A DNA stretch of 64,000 nucleotides from Nemopilema nomurai (lineage: Eukaryota > Cnidaria > Scyphozoa > Rhizostomeae > Rhizostomatidae), in NCBI GenBank assembly GCA_003864495.1, contig ML133442.1, positions 2,339,745 through 2,403,744 on the forward strand, given 5' to 3'. Under the pieces are notes generated by a model. That model did no database searches, had not been told where the DNA came from, and worked only from the letters and a program-made list of their open reading frames with translations. Every line of letters starts with the position of its first letter. Within the stretch, counting starts at the first letter, position 1. Below, piece by piece: positions 1-12,600 of the stretch. The position numbers were made by a program, and so were the translations under genes.

Positions 1-1620
1 CGCAGAATGATCTGTAAATTCCTGCTTTCCTTACCCTTTTGGAAGAAAATACATTACTTTTAACTTCGCTGTCACATCATTTTTAGCTTCTTAACTGAAA
101 AATATGCTTCACCAAAGGAGCCGTAAATCTGTTTTTTGGTCCAGACAAGAATCAATGTATAGATGCTCCGTTAATTGTTCTGCTAAAGTTTGACATGTCC
201 CTCTCCCAAATTACAAAGCTCAGATACGCTAGGAATCGTGTAACCTATTCATTTTGGTTCATTAGTTTGCAGATAAATATAAATACACAACATGAAGACT
301 TTATAATGAAATTTCGATGGTATTCTAGATTCCCAACAAGTGGCGTGCTTTGTTCAAACAAATGTGGAACTGTGGTCTCATGTGATTACAGAAAGGTGGT
401 CACATCAAGGTGACCGCTATCATGGCTTCAAAAAACACAGTCCAGTTGCTCGATCTACTCCTTTTTAGAACAGTGATTGAAGTGGCGGTTTGTTTCAGCA
501 AGAATTGGTACTCGAATGCATTCAATATAATGTGACAAGAATTTACTGTCTCATGTGTAATTTATGCGGAGGCTTAGATCCGCCCCTGTTTTCCCTACCA
601 TCAATGAGGGTTCACTTTTCCTTCCAGTACTGATATACCGAAAAGGCAGCAACCGCAACTTTTTCAAAGCATTAACCGCTTCTCTTTCCTGAGTGTGCGG
701 AAATTTGATTGAATAAACAGCAATTATTGAATAAAGGTATTTGACAAACACTCTATGATATCCATTTCAGTAGAAGGGCAAAAACAATCAAATGTAAAAA
801 AACTTGAGCTCAAGACGTTTTGTTCTCGATATAGATTTTTGGTCTTTTCAGTCCATATTATTGCATAAGATTTCTGGAAGATTATGGTTTGCAGAATGCA
901 ACATACAATTTAATTTGCTACATAGTACACGAGAAATACCAAAAAGATGTGAATAAATGAAAAGATGTGAATAAATGAAAAGTTGTTTGTAGTTTGACAG
1001 ACAGCATTCTAGTCCTAGTAAAGCGAGTATTGCATTAAAATGCCATCGTCACGCAAGCTATACTTTCCTTAAGATGGTGGTAAAACCGCCAAAGAAACGT
1101 TTGATTTCTGGCGTTGCTTCTTGACAAACATGGCATTCATGAAAGTGGCCAACTTTACTTTTCTGTCCAACTTTTTCTCCACAGAAGGTTTCAAGATTTC
1201 GAGCCCTGAAGACTAAACCCTACTACTCCAAAATTTTTGGATGCTCGGGTGCAGGTAGGAGATATGCTGGAAAATGAAGGGGAAGATTGGAACATTGTAA
1301 TTGACGACAGGTCACGTAGTGTAGTGGAATTGGGTGTGAAAACGCTCTAATCCTGACAAAAATGATAAAAATCTGTAATTCGGCACAGATGTTCTATTCT
1401 ATGTTAGATATGACAAAAAGCCCCATTAATTGGGAATTGGAAACCCCATATATGGGCGAGCCCCATAGTGACCGACCGATAGCAGGGAATCAAATCTTTT
1501 TTTCGCCAAAACTACATAACATGTACATCTTCTGAAAGAAAATGCATTATGTATAACTTTTTAAACATGTTTACCGTTAGTATGTGCAAATATTCAATTA
1601 AAAGGTGAAATGAAGAAAAG
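1..1620. other. Anonymous sequence, no gene recognised
   Basis: The only plus-strand ORF of note is at 195-413, extended at its start in unit 2 (23212-23523, up to 103 codons). It is broken in unit 3 (47628-47819) by small indels, so it does not behave like a conserved gene. A short direct repeat, AAAAGATGTGAATAAATG, occurs twice at about 942-980 in unit 1 and once in units 2 and 3. Confidence 0.6.
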
Positions 1621-1632
1621 GCCAAGCGAATA

Positions 1633-1784
1633 TTGAAAAGGCGCGCAGATAATTATGCAATAAATGGAATGTGTGCCTTATGTAACGATGGGTTCGAGAA
1701 AGTGTCAGCGGTGAAGGTAAGGATGAAAGGACTGAAAACACAGACCCGAGTCAGTGGAGAAAGAGATTTTTCTGACTTGCAAAG
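1633..1784 (+). other. Possible exon with a CxxC motif (unit 1 only intact)
   Basis: An open frame containing CALCNDGFEK and then RVSGERDFSDLQR ends at a good splice donor, AAAG|GTACGT, at 1784/1785. The CxxC followed by a short basic stretch and an ER-D-L pattern recalls zinc-binding N-terminal exons of cnidarian transposon-associated genes. That link is from memory and weak. Units 2 (about 24780-24902) and 3 (about 49090-49215) keep the donor but carry deletions right after CALCN that destroy the frame. If it was ever coding, only unit 1 preserves it. No acceptor was identified. Confidence 0.25.
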
Positions 1785-1944
1785 GTACGTTTTATCAATT
1801 AGTGCTGGTGATACTATGTGATTAAATGTAATAAAATTTGGAGCATTTTAAGTCGAAATGTATTTATGATAGACGTCCATAATAGACGCAGTGTTAACTT
1901 CTTCTTTAGCTACTTGAATAATCCCCTATTGGTACAGTCTTGGT

Positions 1945-2328
1945 TCATTGTGACTGCAGAAGAATGTTGGTTGACACAAGAAAGGCGTCTACAGCAGATC
2001 CTCCAAGAAAGAAGCTACAATCTCTGCCAAAAGTAATTGGAACACCTTGAACATTAAGTGATTTTTCAACCCCCGTTCTATTCCTGTGTTTCCTTTTATG
2101 TTGCAACCCCTTCCCCCTAAAACATTGTTGGATCGTTAGGTGAAAGCCATAGCTATATGTGAATTCATCACTTGTGTTTGTAGAGTTATTTTCTTTTGCG
2201 CTATACAACATTGTTTGAGGGGCGAGGTGATTCAGCACGCTGCGCGATGCGTAAATTAGAGCAAGTGTTCCACGACTTTTTGCAGAGATTGGAGTATGTT
2301 TTCTCTGCTCCACAGTAGCTAAGCGCAA
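1945..2328 (-). other. Hypothetical 127-codon ORF, unit 1
   Basis: The frame is open for 127 codons from a TTG; the first ATG is near codon 40, leaving about 88 codons. The same frame is intact in units 2 and 3. The few base differences between copies mostly change the amino acid, so intactness may only reflect recent duplication. No domain, signal peptide or membrane segment is recognised. It could be chance or part of an old mobile element. Confidence 0.2.
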
Positions 2329-2339
2329 GTGTTCAATTC

Positions 2340-4105
2340 AGAACTTTGCCTTTATTGCCAATACTCATTTCTCAATGGGTGAGCAGAGTTGATGAAAGGG
2401 GTACATGCGCCCCTGCTCACATGCAATAATCTCAATTTTATATTATTTTTGTCGGGGTAAAGCCGTAATTCTACTACACTAACAAGCTCCAGGAGAGCAA
2501 CATATTTTGCTAATTCTTTAAATTTTGAAGCAGACATTCGAAACATTTGAAAAATAATTTTGAATCGGACACTTGTGTTTATCGAATAAGCAAGAGGTAG
2601 TCTCACCTTTACCGGTTCCCTTAAGTCAAAGTCGTGTCTTTTCTAGGTAGTTTCAAGTACAGATAACATTCTACTTCTTCAATTTCTAACAGTTTCTGTC
2701 GCATGAAAAGGAATAGCATAACCTTTCTTCGTCGATTTACAGCTGCAATGTGATTCTGGCTGTCATTCCGTCTCCATTTGCTCGTGCGCACGGGGTTTTC
2801 TTTTCTTTCAAATCTTCTTTTGGTTTGCTCAACTGGTGGTCGACCTTTAGTCAGCAAATGTCTTACTATAAATTCGAAATGATGGAGTTTTACCGGTGTA
2901 ATTTGCCTCTTTCTAATGGCATTTGGTAACTAGCACAGGCAACAACATCAAATTTTACGCTCCGTGCGCTACGATTCTTGTCCTGCGCGCAATAGACCCT
3001 ACTTAGTATTCAAGTGATGATCAAAAGTCCCACCTTATGTTTTAACTAAACTACGAGACAGGTCAATGGAGCCTTTGGCAAATCGGGCTAAATTGGAGAG
3101 TAGAGTGTCGGTCGTAACGCTGGCTGAAGAAGGACAAGAATAATATTCGACAAAATACTTAACCAGCAATATATTGTGTTAACTAGCAATACCAGAAATA
3201 ATTACCGTCGTGGAATATATCAGTTTTTGAGATCTATCTAATAAGCACTGAAGAAATATTTCATACACAGGGCCTCTGACTCAAGTTTTGAAGTAGAGGG
3301 TGGCCAAATTTGTCTTTAGCCACACCCTTTCTGTACCGCGCCCCAGAGACCTTGCTTGCCGAGACAAGCTGCTGGGTCTTCAGTTTAATTTATGCTCTTT
3401 TTCAAAAGTTTGGTTTGCTTTTCTTAATAATTATTGACTCATCGTGTGAGAACTTTAGCTTTTTGGAAAGAAGCAAAATAATACGGGAAGCAAAAAGGTT
3501 AATCAAACAACAAGCAAATGTTAACCATATATTTTATGACAATCTGATTTCTTGAAAGTACCAAATGAATGGTACCACTCTTAATGCAATGACACAATTT
3601 GATTCCCTGCGTTACAAAATTCAGCTCATCCTGATTGTAACGAAATCCGTGTAGGTTAAGTGAATGTAACTACGAAGGTAAGTCAGTCGTGATTCAGGAT
3701 AAGAGGAATACAGGCGTACAAACCAGGGTCTCTTATTAGCGTATGTGATATACTTGCATTACATATACATTCTGCAGAAATACACGGATTTAAACTGAAG
3801 TCAACAATTTGCAAAACGTGGGAGGAAGCAATTACATGGATTCATGTTTCCTTGGGTGCCAGGAATGTGTCCAAATAAAGTCCAATCTCCTAGATGGTTT
3901 TGATAATATTTTGGAAACCCTAGGATGTGGCGTGTACTCGCTTCGTCCTCTAGTTTGTGGTTAACTTCAGAAAAAGATGCAAAATGCCCTTCAATGGGCA
4001 CTCAAGCAGTGGTAACAGCAATCAGCAAAAGAATGGCGAGGTTCCATTCCCTATTACTTAAATGAAACCTTAAATTTTTTTGCAATTTGCTCAATCTGGT
4101 CATTT
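2340..4105. other. Anonymous sequence with two empty transposon sites
   Basis: No gene is recognised; short ORFs such as 3310-3555 differ in length between units. The stretch is useful as the pre-insertion state. TTAA at 2621-2624 is the empty target of the TIR element present in units 2 and 3. TA at 3833-3834 is the empty target of the MITE present in units 2 and 3. Confidence 0.7.
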
Positions 4106-4107
4106 CT

Positions 4108-4242
4108 GATCAATCAAAACCACTTTTAATGTTAATCCATCAAAACCACTTTTAATGTTAATCCATCCAACCCACTTTTAAAGTTTATCCATCCAACCCA
4201 CTTTTAAAGTTGATCCATTCAACCCACTTTTAACACGGTCAC
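4108..4242 (-). repeat. 26-bp minisatellite, left inverted array, unit 1
   Basis: About four to five imperfect copies of AACCCACTTTTAAAGTTNATCCATCC, which is the reverse complement of the 26-bp unit found on the plus strand at 6796-7115. Matching left arrays lie at 29765-29870, 54247-54352 and 57117-57212. Confidence 0.8.
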
Positions 4243-4530
4243 TTTTCCATTCAAAGTCGAAGAAGGCCCCGGTGGGGTCGAGGCAGTGACCAGGCACAAA
4301 CAGGGATTCCCGGCATCAATGGCATTAGCTGGCATCCGGTCTCTCTCGTGCTCCAGTAATTTTTTGTCGGAGTTATTTTTTTATCTTGTGTTATCTCAAA
4401 TAAAAATAGCTTGATAATACATGCTACTCTATTTATTCAATAAAGCAATTTTATTTCCACCTGAGCACCTTTGAAGGAAATTAGATCTTTGGTCCACTCG
4501 TTGTGGTAATTGGAATAATTGTAACGACAA
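4243..4530. other. Unit 1-specific segment
   Basis: This stretch, starting near GAAGAAGGCCCCGGTGGGG, separates the left minisatellite from the shared sequence at 4535 (ATAGGTTTGAG). Units 2 and 3 have only about 60 unrelated bases there. It contains no ORF of note. It is either a private insertion or the remains of sequence deleted elsewhere. I see no clear terminal repeats. Confidence 0.55.
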
Positions 4531-4785
4531 TATAAAAAATAGGTTTGAGCCCTGAAGCCGGAAAGAGCTGGTAAAGTCTGGCTTTCAGTATGCCATTCTT
4601 AGTTAGTATGATCCATCACAGACTATGTACCTTCGCGTTAAGCTAACAAGTGTCAGCCTATCATGGGAAGAGGTTTAGCAGGATTTCTGCAAAAAGCTTT
4701 TACTTTCGACAAGAACCAATGATGTATTCGTGTTAAAGCTCGGATCTCTGCTGAAACTGGTTGCTTCTAGCAGGAGCCAAGAATC

Positions 4786-5040
4786 ATGCAATGTGTGTTG
4801 TATGAGTCCAAGTATCTGTACTTATGGGAACGCTGTCCTAACTGCATACATCCTGAAACGAAGTTTTTCTTCAGCAAAAGGACAGCAGCAAAAACGAAGT
4901 TTTTCCAACCGCTGGACAGTTGCCTTGCGAATTTCCTAGAAGGGACTTCAAACGATGACTTTATGTCAAAGGATGTCAAACAGTTTGAAGAAATGTATTT
5001 CATTGAACGAGCAGTGAGCTTTTCATTCAGAATATACTAG
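4786..5040 (+). other. Hypothetical ORF, 84 codons, unit 1
   Basis: An ATG-started ORF, lysine- and phenylalanine-rich in the middle, that recurs at 30149-30430 and 57498-57782 with different C-terminal ends. An overlapping plus-strand frame and the opposite strand are also open, so coding is doubtful. The DNA contains an internal near-duplicate, AAACGAAGTTTTTC, at about 4856 and 4893. No family is recognised. Confidence 0.2.
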
Positions 5041-6439
5041 CATTTACGAACTTTGTTTATTATAATGTATTGTAATTTATTATTGTGCTTTTCGTGATCA
5101 GATGTAAAGAATCAATGACCCAAAGCTAAGCATTTTTGCAACATATTTAACGTTTTTGGCTTAAATAGTTTAATTTGGGTTACTGCAATTTGTAGGACTT
5201 GATTTTTTATCTAGACAATGTACATCGAGTTTGAAAATTCAGTTTTGCTCTGATGAAAATTTTCTCGAATAATTCAAATTTGGACAAAGTCGAAGAGAAA
5301 AGGAGATTTATGAATGATTATCCTAATGCTTTTCTTCTCCGATGCAAATGTCGGCAATCATGATCAGAAGGAGGCACATTTGCCTGCCCTTCTTTTCATT
5401 TGCCTTGCCATCCGTTTGCAATATATTTCTTCGTCTTCTTTTTCTTCATTCCGCCAGCTCCTGCGAAGCATGCCAACCGCCGGAGGAGCCTTGAACTTCG
5501 TTCTCCATTCACAACTTCATAGGAACATCTTCTATTCACTTGCATCCATTTTACAGACTATGCTAAAAATTGCAAAGTTTTCAAAGAACTCCTTGCCTCC
5601 TTTTTCACATCGTAAACATTTTCACCTCTACTTCTTTTGCTCCTCCGAAGTAGCATAACTGCCAATAAATTTTGCAATGCAAGTTAATCAAATTTCGCCG
5701 AGTTTCCTACACATTTTACAAAGCCAAAATGTTCCGTGAATTGTTCCAAAGAAATCTGGTACAATATACTGTATATGGGAAGCTAGGCTTTTTTACAAAA
5801 GCATTATTGCTATTTCAAATATATTTCAACCGCATACTTGCTACTTAATTTCTTCTGCAACAATGCACTGCAAAAATTATGCACATTCATTCCCAACAAC
5901 TATTATGATAAAATAAATTATTGTATTAAAGAAATAGACACTTGATGCATTAATTTTTATAAAGTCGATTCTAATATTTCAAAACTTTGCAGGTTGCACA
6001 TACATATCTGGCAAAGAATCGACCACAAAATTTTTTGCTACCTGAAACAAAATAATGACATTTACTCATATGGATCTTGATCTCCTCCTTTTAGATCGTT
6101 TCGAGTTGGGCATAAAGGTTTGCGTAAAAGGAATTTACCACTACAGCCTCACAAATAAAGTGAGGTATTGTTCTTGGACTGCACTTACAATTTAAAGACA
6201 TGGCATTTTGACTAAAAGAATACATTTTTTACTTCAGAATGAAAAACTTGCACCAGAAAAAGTTATGACATTTCTTTGGCTGCAATTATTTTGAATGAAA
6301 CCTTCCTCATTACCAAAACAAAACAGTTTATTTTAGATGTTAACTATTTATGATAAATATTTCTAATAAACCTTCCTTAAATATGGTATTTAGAGGCAAG
6401 AAATTTATCCAGTTCACAGCCTTGAAGCCGTCAGTTCCA
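5041..6439. other. Anonymous sequence between ORF and LINE remnant
   Basis: An open frame at 5314-5658 is rich in Phe/Ser. It recurs at 58020-58352 but is shortened by a deletion in unit 2. Its low complexity and its drift between units argue against a gene. The rest is AT-rich without recognised features. Confidence 0.5.
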
Positions 6440-6745
6440 CTAGACTCTGATTTAGAAAAGTTTGGGCTTTCTTGAGTGTTTGTTCACAACTTTGTTGAGA
6501 GTAATTAAACTATGAGCTTCGAAGTAGATGTTTGTATCATCAACAGAAAGGGAGGACGAAATCTTGGAAGACGATATGGGAAGATCATCAATAAAATTAG
6601 AAGGCCCAAGGACAAACCCTTGGAGAATACCAAAAATAAAACTCAAATGACTAGAATTGAAACCATTTACAGATTTATACTAACTTCGGTTAGTAAGATA
6701 AGAGCTAAACCACCCAAGAGCTGTCCCTTGCATCATGTTCCAAAT
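6440..6745 (-). pseudogene. Decayed LINE reverse transcriptase fragment, unit 1
   Basis: On the minus strand the frame reads, in order: a GTALGWFSSYLTNR-type stretch, an interrupting stop, VNG, a degenerate GxxQGxVLGP motif (QGFVLGP), IDDLP and a DDTN motif (VDDTNIYF), then a region ending LNKVVNK. This is the order of the palm and thumb of non-LTR retrotransposon reverse transcriptases, whose usual motifs are PQGSVLGPLLF and FADDT. Several residues between LGP and IDDLP are missing, and the catalytic tyrosine/phenylalanine-alanine before DD is replaced by SV. Fingers, endonuclease and C-terminus are absent. It is inactive. It abuts the 26-bp minisatellite. Confidence 0.8.
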
Positions 6746-6795
6746 TGTCCAAAAGATTCTAATGACTAACTCTCTGAAAGATTCTTAAAAGACTC

Positions 6796-7115
6796 TTAAA
6801 ATTGGGTTGAGTTGATAAACATTTGAAGTGGGTTGGTTGGGTCAACTTTTAAAATAGGTTGATTAGATCAACTTTTAAAATGGATTGGATTGATAAACCT
6901 TAAAAGTGGGTTGGATGGATAAACTTACAAAGTGGGTGGATTGATGAATTTTTAGAGTGGGTTGAATAGATCAACTTTAAAAGTGTGTTCGATGGATCAC
7001 CTTTCAAAGTGGGTTGGATTGATCAACTTTTAAAGTGTGTTGGACGGATTGCGTTTCAATGTTGGTTGGATTGATCAATTTTAAAAGTGGGTTGGATTGA
7101 TCAACTTCAATAAGG
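6796..7115 (+). repeat. 26-bp minisatellite, right array, unit 1
   Basis: About twelve diverged tandem copies of a 26-bp unit that begins GGATTGATCAAC and ends AAGTGGGTT. The array stops at the shared sequence AATAAGGCGGTACCGC. It is the inverted partner of the array at 4108-4242. Confidence 0.9.
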
Positions 7116-8900
7116 CGGTACCGCTGCATGAGATTTCGGGCTTTGGTGTGGTCGCTGTGGATCTCCTCCATGAAATTGTGGCGAAAAGGGTACATCATAG
7201 AATTTCCGGTTTAGTAAAAGCTTCTAATTTTGATGGATATTTCACGTAATCTCTTCCCAGTTTCTCCTTTATTTTTGACGTTGTCTGAAAGAGTCAAAAT
7301 GAATCGTTTAGTATTGAGGTTATCACACCTTATTAACTAACTTTGAAAAGACCCACAAGTCCAGATCTACCAAAGTTATTCGTTTGTCTTTGTTCTAAAA
7401 GGTGGACCTGAGTTGCGTTAAAGCAGACTCTTTGTTGAGTAGCCGAATGGGTCTTTGATCTTTTGAGTGCATTCCCTTGAACAGCAGGATGTTGTAAAAG
7501 CAGTGCTTCAACATTTTTCAATACTTTAGACCCACTCTCTACAGCCATGCTTTTTCGTGGTAATGCAAAAACTGTGATCAAGACCTTGATCGCCCGGTAA
7601 AGAAACCAAAGCTGGAAGAATATAGAGTATGATATTGATATGAAAGCTAAATCCATCGGCCAGAATGGGCATACTCATATCAGTTTTGACATCCATTGCT
7701 TCCTCACTAAATATTGATTCAGTCTCAATTTCTCTTTCCTCTGACCATATTCCCTGCGTGCTAAAAGGTAAGGCATCTAAGAGCATACCTAGTGGTATAT
7801 AGGCCACAAAAGTATGCAATTTAATAGGCACTAATAGAAATTGACTTTATAAAGTTCACTTTATTGAGTTCTCTTTTTAAGTTAGCTAAGGTTATCCTGG
7901 GAAAGAAGGAGGCAAACTCATTTGTACCATGGACCATGTATTTTTGTAACTATATACTGTACTTTACACCACTACACTTATATATCACTCAGCTCGGCAA
8001 TGTTAACATCTGAAATGACAACGAATAATTTCAGACTTCAACTCGTTTGAGTTTTAGATTGTCTCACTTACCCTAAAAGCAACCATGCTAGTGGTTTCCA
8101 GAGGGCAAGTCATATGAAAATTGTGTATCAAAAGCCACCTTACCGCTGCCAGTTCTACTTTTATCTAATAATCTCCCATGCCCTTAACTTCTCATTCAAT
8201 AAAGCACCATTTCTTCAGATGCCAGAACAGTGTCGTTGGCTCGACAGACAGCTCTGTTGACAGCGACTTCAATAAAAAATATTTTACAAGTTTCTTCCTG
8301 CGAGGCCAACGTCTGAGGCAGTTCTATGCATTTTTAGCTTTTCAATATGCTTTTTGTCCCTGAGCAAACGATGTTCTTTGATAGAATTCCCTTTATGCAT
8401 AAAATCATTTGAAAATATTATTCGTGATCAAATAATTGAGGGGCATCATTATCCATGTAGATTTTGCAGACTTGATGATGATTCCGTGACACCGCACGAG
8501 CACTGTAACGCATCTTGTTCATGTTATGTGTACTTATTCCTGTAGCAACAGCAACTTTACAAATTTTGTTGTGGGAATCCCGTTTATATTCCCTATCGTA
8601 TTATCTTCTTCAGAATTGTGGCATTGATGATATCTTTACAACGTACAGCAGCATGACAATCCGTTCCGACTGTCTTGTTTCTTTTCACCGAAGATGGTCC
8701 TAAGAAAATGCTCTGATTTTATTAATAATAGCCCCATAACTAGTTATGAATGATATGCGCATTTGCGAACGTGTCCAACGTGAACGATCGGAGTATTTTC
8801 TCGATTCCTCTCATCCATCCGGACTTCCCTTTTTGGCCGTTGTCCGTTGACTGCTTACTCAAATCACATCGATCATCCTCAATTTGGGTTTTCAAGGTTT
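7116..8900. other. Anonymous sequence with nested length variation
   Basis: No gene is recognised. The interval from about 7505 to 7790 is full length in unit 1, shorter in unit 3 (around 60130-60205) and shortest in unit 2 (around 33073-33095). The minus-strand ORFs at 7333-7656 and 7526-7831 exist only where this interval is long. Confidence 0.5.
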
Positions 8901-8907
8901 GGTTCAC

Positions 8908-9273
8908 TTATTTGCAAGTAAAGTCAATTTGATGAACGTTGACCAGAAGTTGCTCTTTACTTTTTAATTGCATTATGAGCAAGTGTACAATTATTTGCTT
9001 TTTTACTGACTGTGTAATGTATCTTTTACACCTTCCTGGGAGATACAGCTTCAATACTTCTACACTTACTGCAGTCATTCTTTTTACAGAAAGTTTCTGC
9101 TCGCGAAAGTGGAGTTCTTGAATTATCCTTTTTGCTTTTAATCTAAGCAACAGAGAGATTCGTTTTATGCTGCACTCTTCACCAACACCTCCAACGGCAG
9201 ATGTTACATTTATTGATACCAAGTTAGACACGTTACTCTTATTTGACTCTGAAATACTTTTCACTTCCTCCAA
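8908..9273 (-). other. Hypothetical ORF with a basic helical segment, unit 1
   Basis: A 121-codon frame with a Ser/Asn-rich N-terminus followed by a charged helical stretch (RLKAKRIIQELHFREQKLSV) of coiled-coil character. Such stretches resemble the N-terminal region of some LTR-retrotransposon Gag proteins (BEL/Pao-like) in marine invertebrates. That is a recollection and not demonstrated here. Unit 2 (34365-34625) is frameshifted after the coil, and unit 3 has lost the region. Confidence 0.3.
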
Positions 9274-9555
9274 ATATTTATTCAGATAAGTTAGGTCAAT
9301 GTTATTCTCAAACAGATTTGTAAAAATGTTCCATGATTTCGCATTTTTTTACCGTTTTCTAATGAATGGAGAACAAAATGTTCATTCCATTCTGCTTGAC
9401 TATATTACATCAATTTCCTAACTTTTGAGTTAGATTTCTATTGTTTGTCTTTTTTTGCATCAATTCAGTAGATAACTCCCATTGAAATGTAAATTTGATG
9501 TCTAATCATCAGACATGGCCTCTTGAAAATATCAAGATAAAAAATATGCACATTT

Positions 9556-9650
9556 CAGGGGCGCAACTAGGGTATTTTCAGGGTTTCGTGGTAGAAATGG
9601 GGCATAAAGACATTGGATTTCCATGGGAATAGGGCAAATTCACGCCCCTG
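9556..9650. mobile_element. Tiny MITE with CAGGGGCG ends, unit 1
   Basis: Ninety-five bases start CAGGGGCG and end CGCCCCTG, an exact 8-bp inverted repeat of the type seen at hAT termini. The element is flanked on both sides by CATTT, a possible target duplication shorter than the 8 bp usual for hAT. It has no coding capacity. Confidence 0.5.
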
Positions 9651-9659
9651 CATTTATGT

Positions 9660-12600
9660 TCAGGAAGTAAAATTCTCACAGTCAATTCAACATGATTGAG
9701 ATGATTAATTTGAGCCAACGGGCAACTTTTTTCCTTTTCCCAACGTCCATCACCAAAAGTTAGCTTGACTCCCCCCTCCGAATTTCTTTCTGCAAATTGA
9801 TATTCAATGATAATCGACGAACTGTAGGTTTTAGTTATGGAGATGCATCTTTAGCCACTCTAGAAGGCTATATCAGAAAGATAATTTTGGCGTTGGACCC
9901 AGCAATGATGGATCCTCTGATGTCATTAAACTTGAATCTTAGCCCTCCCATGTTCAACCTCGTAGCTCCGTCTCCGAAACTTGATACCTCAAGTTATGTA
10001 AAGTACTGCTTTTATGCAATTGATTTGACACAATGTTCGTAGAACGTGAATACAGGACCTGTTTATGTGGAGTTAAAGTCAGAATTTATTATTCTAATCG
10101 TACAAAAATAATAATAAATTTTGAAAAACATTTTGGCACCCGCTTTAAAGTAAGGCGTTATTTAATAACTATATTGTTTCCGTAAAATACTATTCAAGGG
10201 ATTTCAGTTATCAAACCCCTTCCCCTGCAGTTGAAACAGGCTCGCTCTCCTGTCAAATGTCACGCATGCGTTGTTGATGAATAATCACATGACATTTAGC
10301 TATAAATATTGTAAGTATAGATTTAATCGGGAGTTTTTAGTTGATTTTATTCATAGAACGTGATTACGTAAGAGTTCGTTTTATTTGCCGCTCGCTCTAC
10401 CTTTCATCGTTGTGAAACGCCTCTTACCCAGTTTCCTAGGCTAGAATCGCCACTTGTTGCTTATTGCATGTTACATCGCGGTCCCTGTTGTCAAATTGTA
10501 CTATGGCCGTTAATTCTGTTTCCAGATGATTCTAATGCAATTCTGGTGATTTTGATAAGCAATCCCATTTAATGCAAAAGTAACACGTGCACTCTTCGGT
10601 TCAGTTTCGCGCCTTTTTATACCTCAGATTCAAAGAGAGGCCATTTCAGTGTGTCCGTTGGAGGATGTCTTCGTCCACGCCTGCATCTCTGCATCATTTG
10701 GATGATAATTCTCTAGGATGCAGAGCAAGATGGAATTCGAAGAATAACATGGTTTCGAGTAAGTGTGTTTGCCACTTTTTACAGTTAATTTTGCTCTCAG
10801 TACCGTTATTAGCAGTGAAATCAGATTTGAATATAGGGTTAGTACAGCTGTTACGGCGGGAAGCCAACTGTTATGTGGCCTAAACACTCACTTCGCTCTG
10901 CAAATATTAAAATATTTCAGCAACTGGTTTTAGTAAGTAGCACTTTTGAATATTATTCATTTTACTATTGAATTCTGTATCGAAATATTTTGAAGGTAAA
11001 GGTGAAAAACCTTTCTAGGATTTTTTGGGAATTATTTAGGTAACATTCTGATTTTTTCTAACATTCTGATAGAATTCTAAACTAAAACGTCCAAATGACG
11101 TTGTCTGGGAAAAATTGATATTTTTGCGGCTCATAACACATCACTTTTCTTCATGTGGCTTCACGTTTTCTGTGTGACTTCACTTTTCTTTTATGAGCTT
11201 CTTTCATGAAATTGGCAACTAATTTCCAACTAATATGAGTTGGCATGACGTTTGTAGATGAGTATTTGAACAAATTGCAAATTCAAAATATCTTGATTTG
11301 TGATCTAATCTAAGTTTCACATGACTGCCCGCCATTCCTCAAGTACCTTCGTGTTGTGTTCTCCGCTACGAAATGCTTGAATTTTCCCGCCAAAATACAA
11401 TAACAAAGTGGTCCCGCCATTTTATTGGCTGGCCGCAGTTTGTCAAAGGCGAGAAAACAATAGGATGCTCGATCCAGTCTTTTTCGAAAGCTTCCCGCCA
11501 TTTTGTTGAGGAAGGGAATGGAGTAGCCTCACCAGTTGCTTATTCGCGAGAAATCACGTTGACCTTGGATATGTTTAGTAATGCTGCCCGAATGTAAAAA
11601 GTGTCAAAAAGATAAATACTTGCATTCAATGCAATTGGACATCTTTGAAAGGAAGGCGTTGGCCTTTCAGTTAAAAGACATCATGTTTAAATCAAAAACT
11701 ACTTCCACTGTCCATATTGCCTATATGAAATGTGGTCCATGCAAATTTTAAATGAAAGTTATCGGTGTTTGCATCTTTCTAATTTAGTGGAGATACACTA
11801 AGGTTATGGAGGTATAGACAAGTTTGATTTTCAAATACTGTTATGTTTTTGTACATTTTTGCGGAGAATACTGATTTTGGAGAAAAGGATCAGGGCAAAG
11901 GGGTGCTCTCCTTTTTTGAAAGCAACTAATAATTAAAACTGTGCTCACATCTGCAAAAAATCCCTTGTTGTTTGTTGTTCTCATAGGTTTCTTTGTAGAA
12001 TTCTTTCTTTACAATGCAGTTATGATAATTCAAACTTTTGATGCAAGATGACATAAGTTTTCTTTCTTGAGTGAAAAAGCTCTCCTGTAGTTCCTCCTTC
12101 AAGAAGTAAACTGTTAGAGGTCTCTTGCATGATTGCTCATTGAAGATTAGTGGTCTTTTTCTTCCATTTTGTGGTCTAAACATCAACTCAATGTCCACTG
12201 ATCTAGATTCAACTGTGAATTTTATTCAGCATACCCTTCTTTTTTAAGGTCGTGCTAGGTTTCATCTTTTTTTTGGAAACACTAAAAATTGATATTTTGG
12301 ACAGTGCTTACATAGACTGTCAAAATGACACAGCATATCTTTGCCATGTTACAGACCACCAAAAGATCATGCAGTGGCACTTTTTGAAGTAATTTATCTG
12401 TTGAATCCTGAATTTACTGAGTTTGGTAGTAGGGTCCTTGACGAATACTTACCTAAAATCAGTAGCAGGTCAGTTTAATGGAACAAGCTTTAAAATTTTT
12501 TGATCTATAAGCATTGAAAGGTCACTTAATGTAGACATTATCCTGTACAAATTGGTTTACGTCCCATTTTGCAGTTTAAATGTATTTTATTCAAAAACAT

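Noticed and set aside
1945..2328. Real gene for the 127-codon ORF kept in all three units
   Set aside because: It starts at TTG, base changes between units are mostly amino-acid changing, and no family is recognised; listed only as a low-confidence ORF.
5314..5658. Membrane protein from the Phe/Ser-rich ORF
   Set aside because: Composition follows low-complexity T/C-rich DNA, and the frame is lost or altered in the other units.
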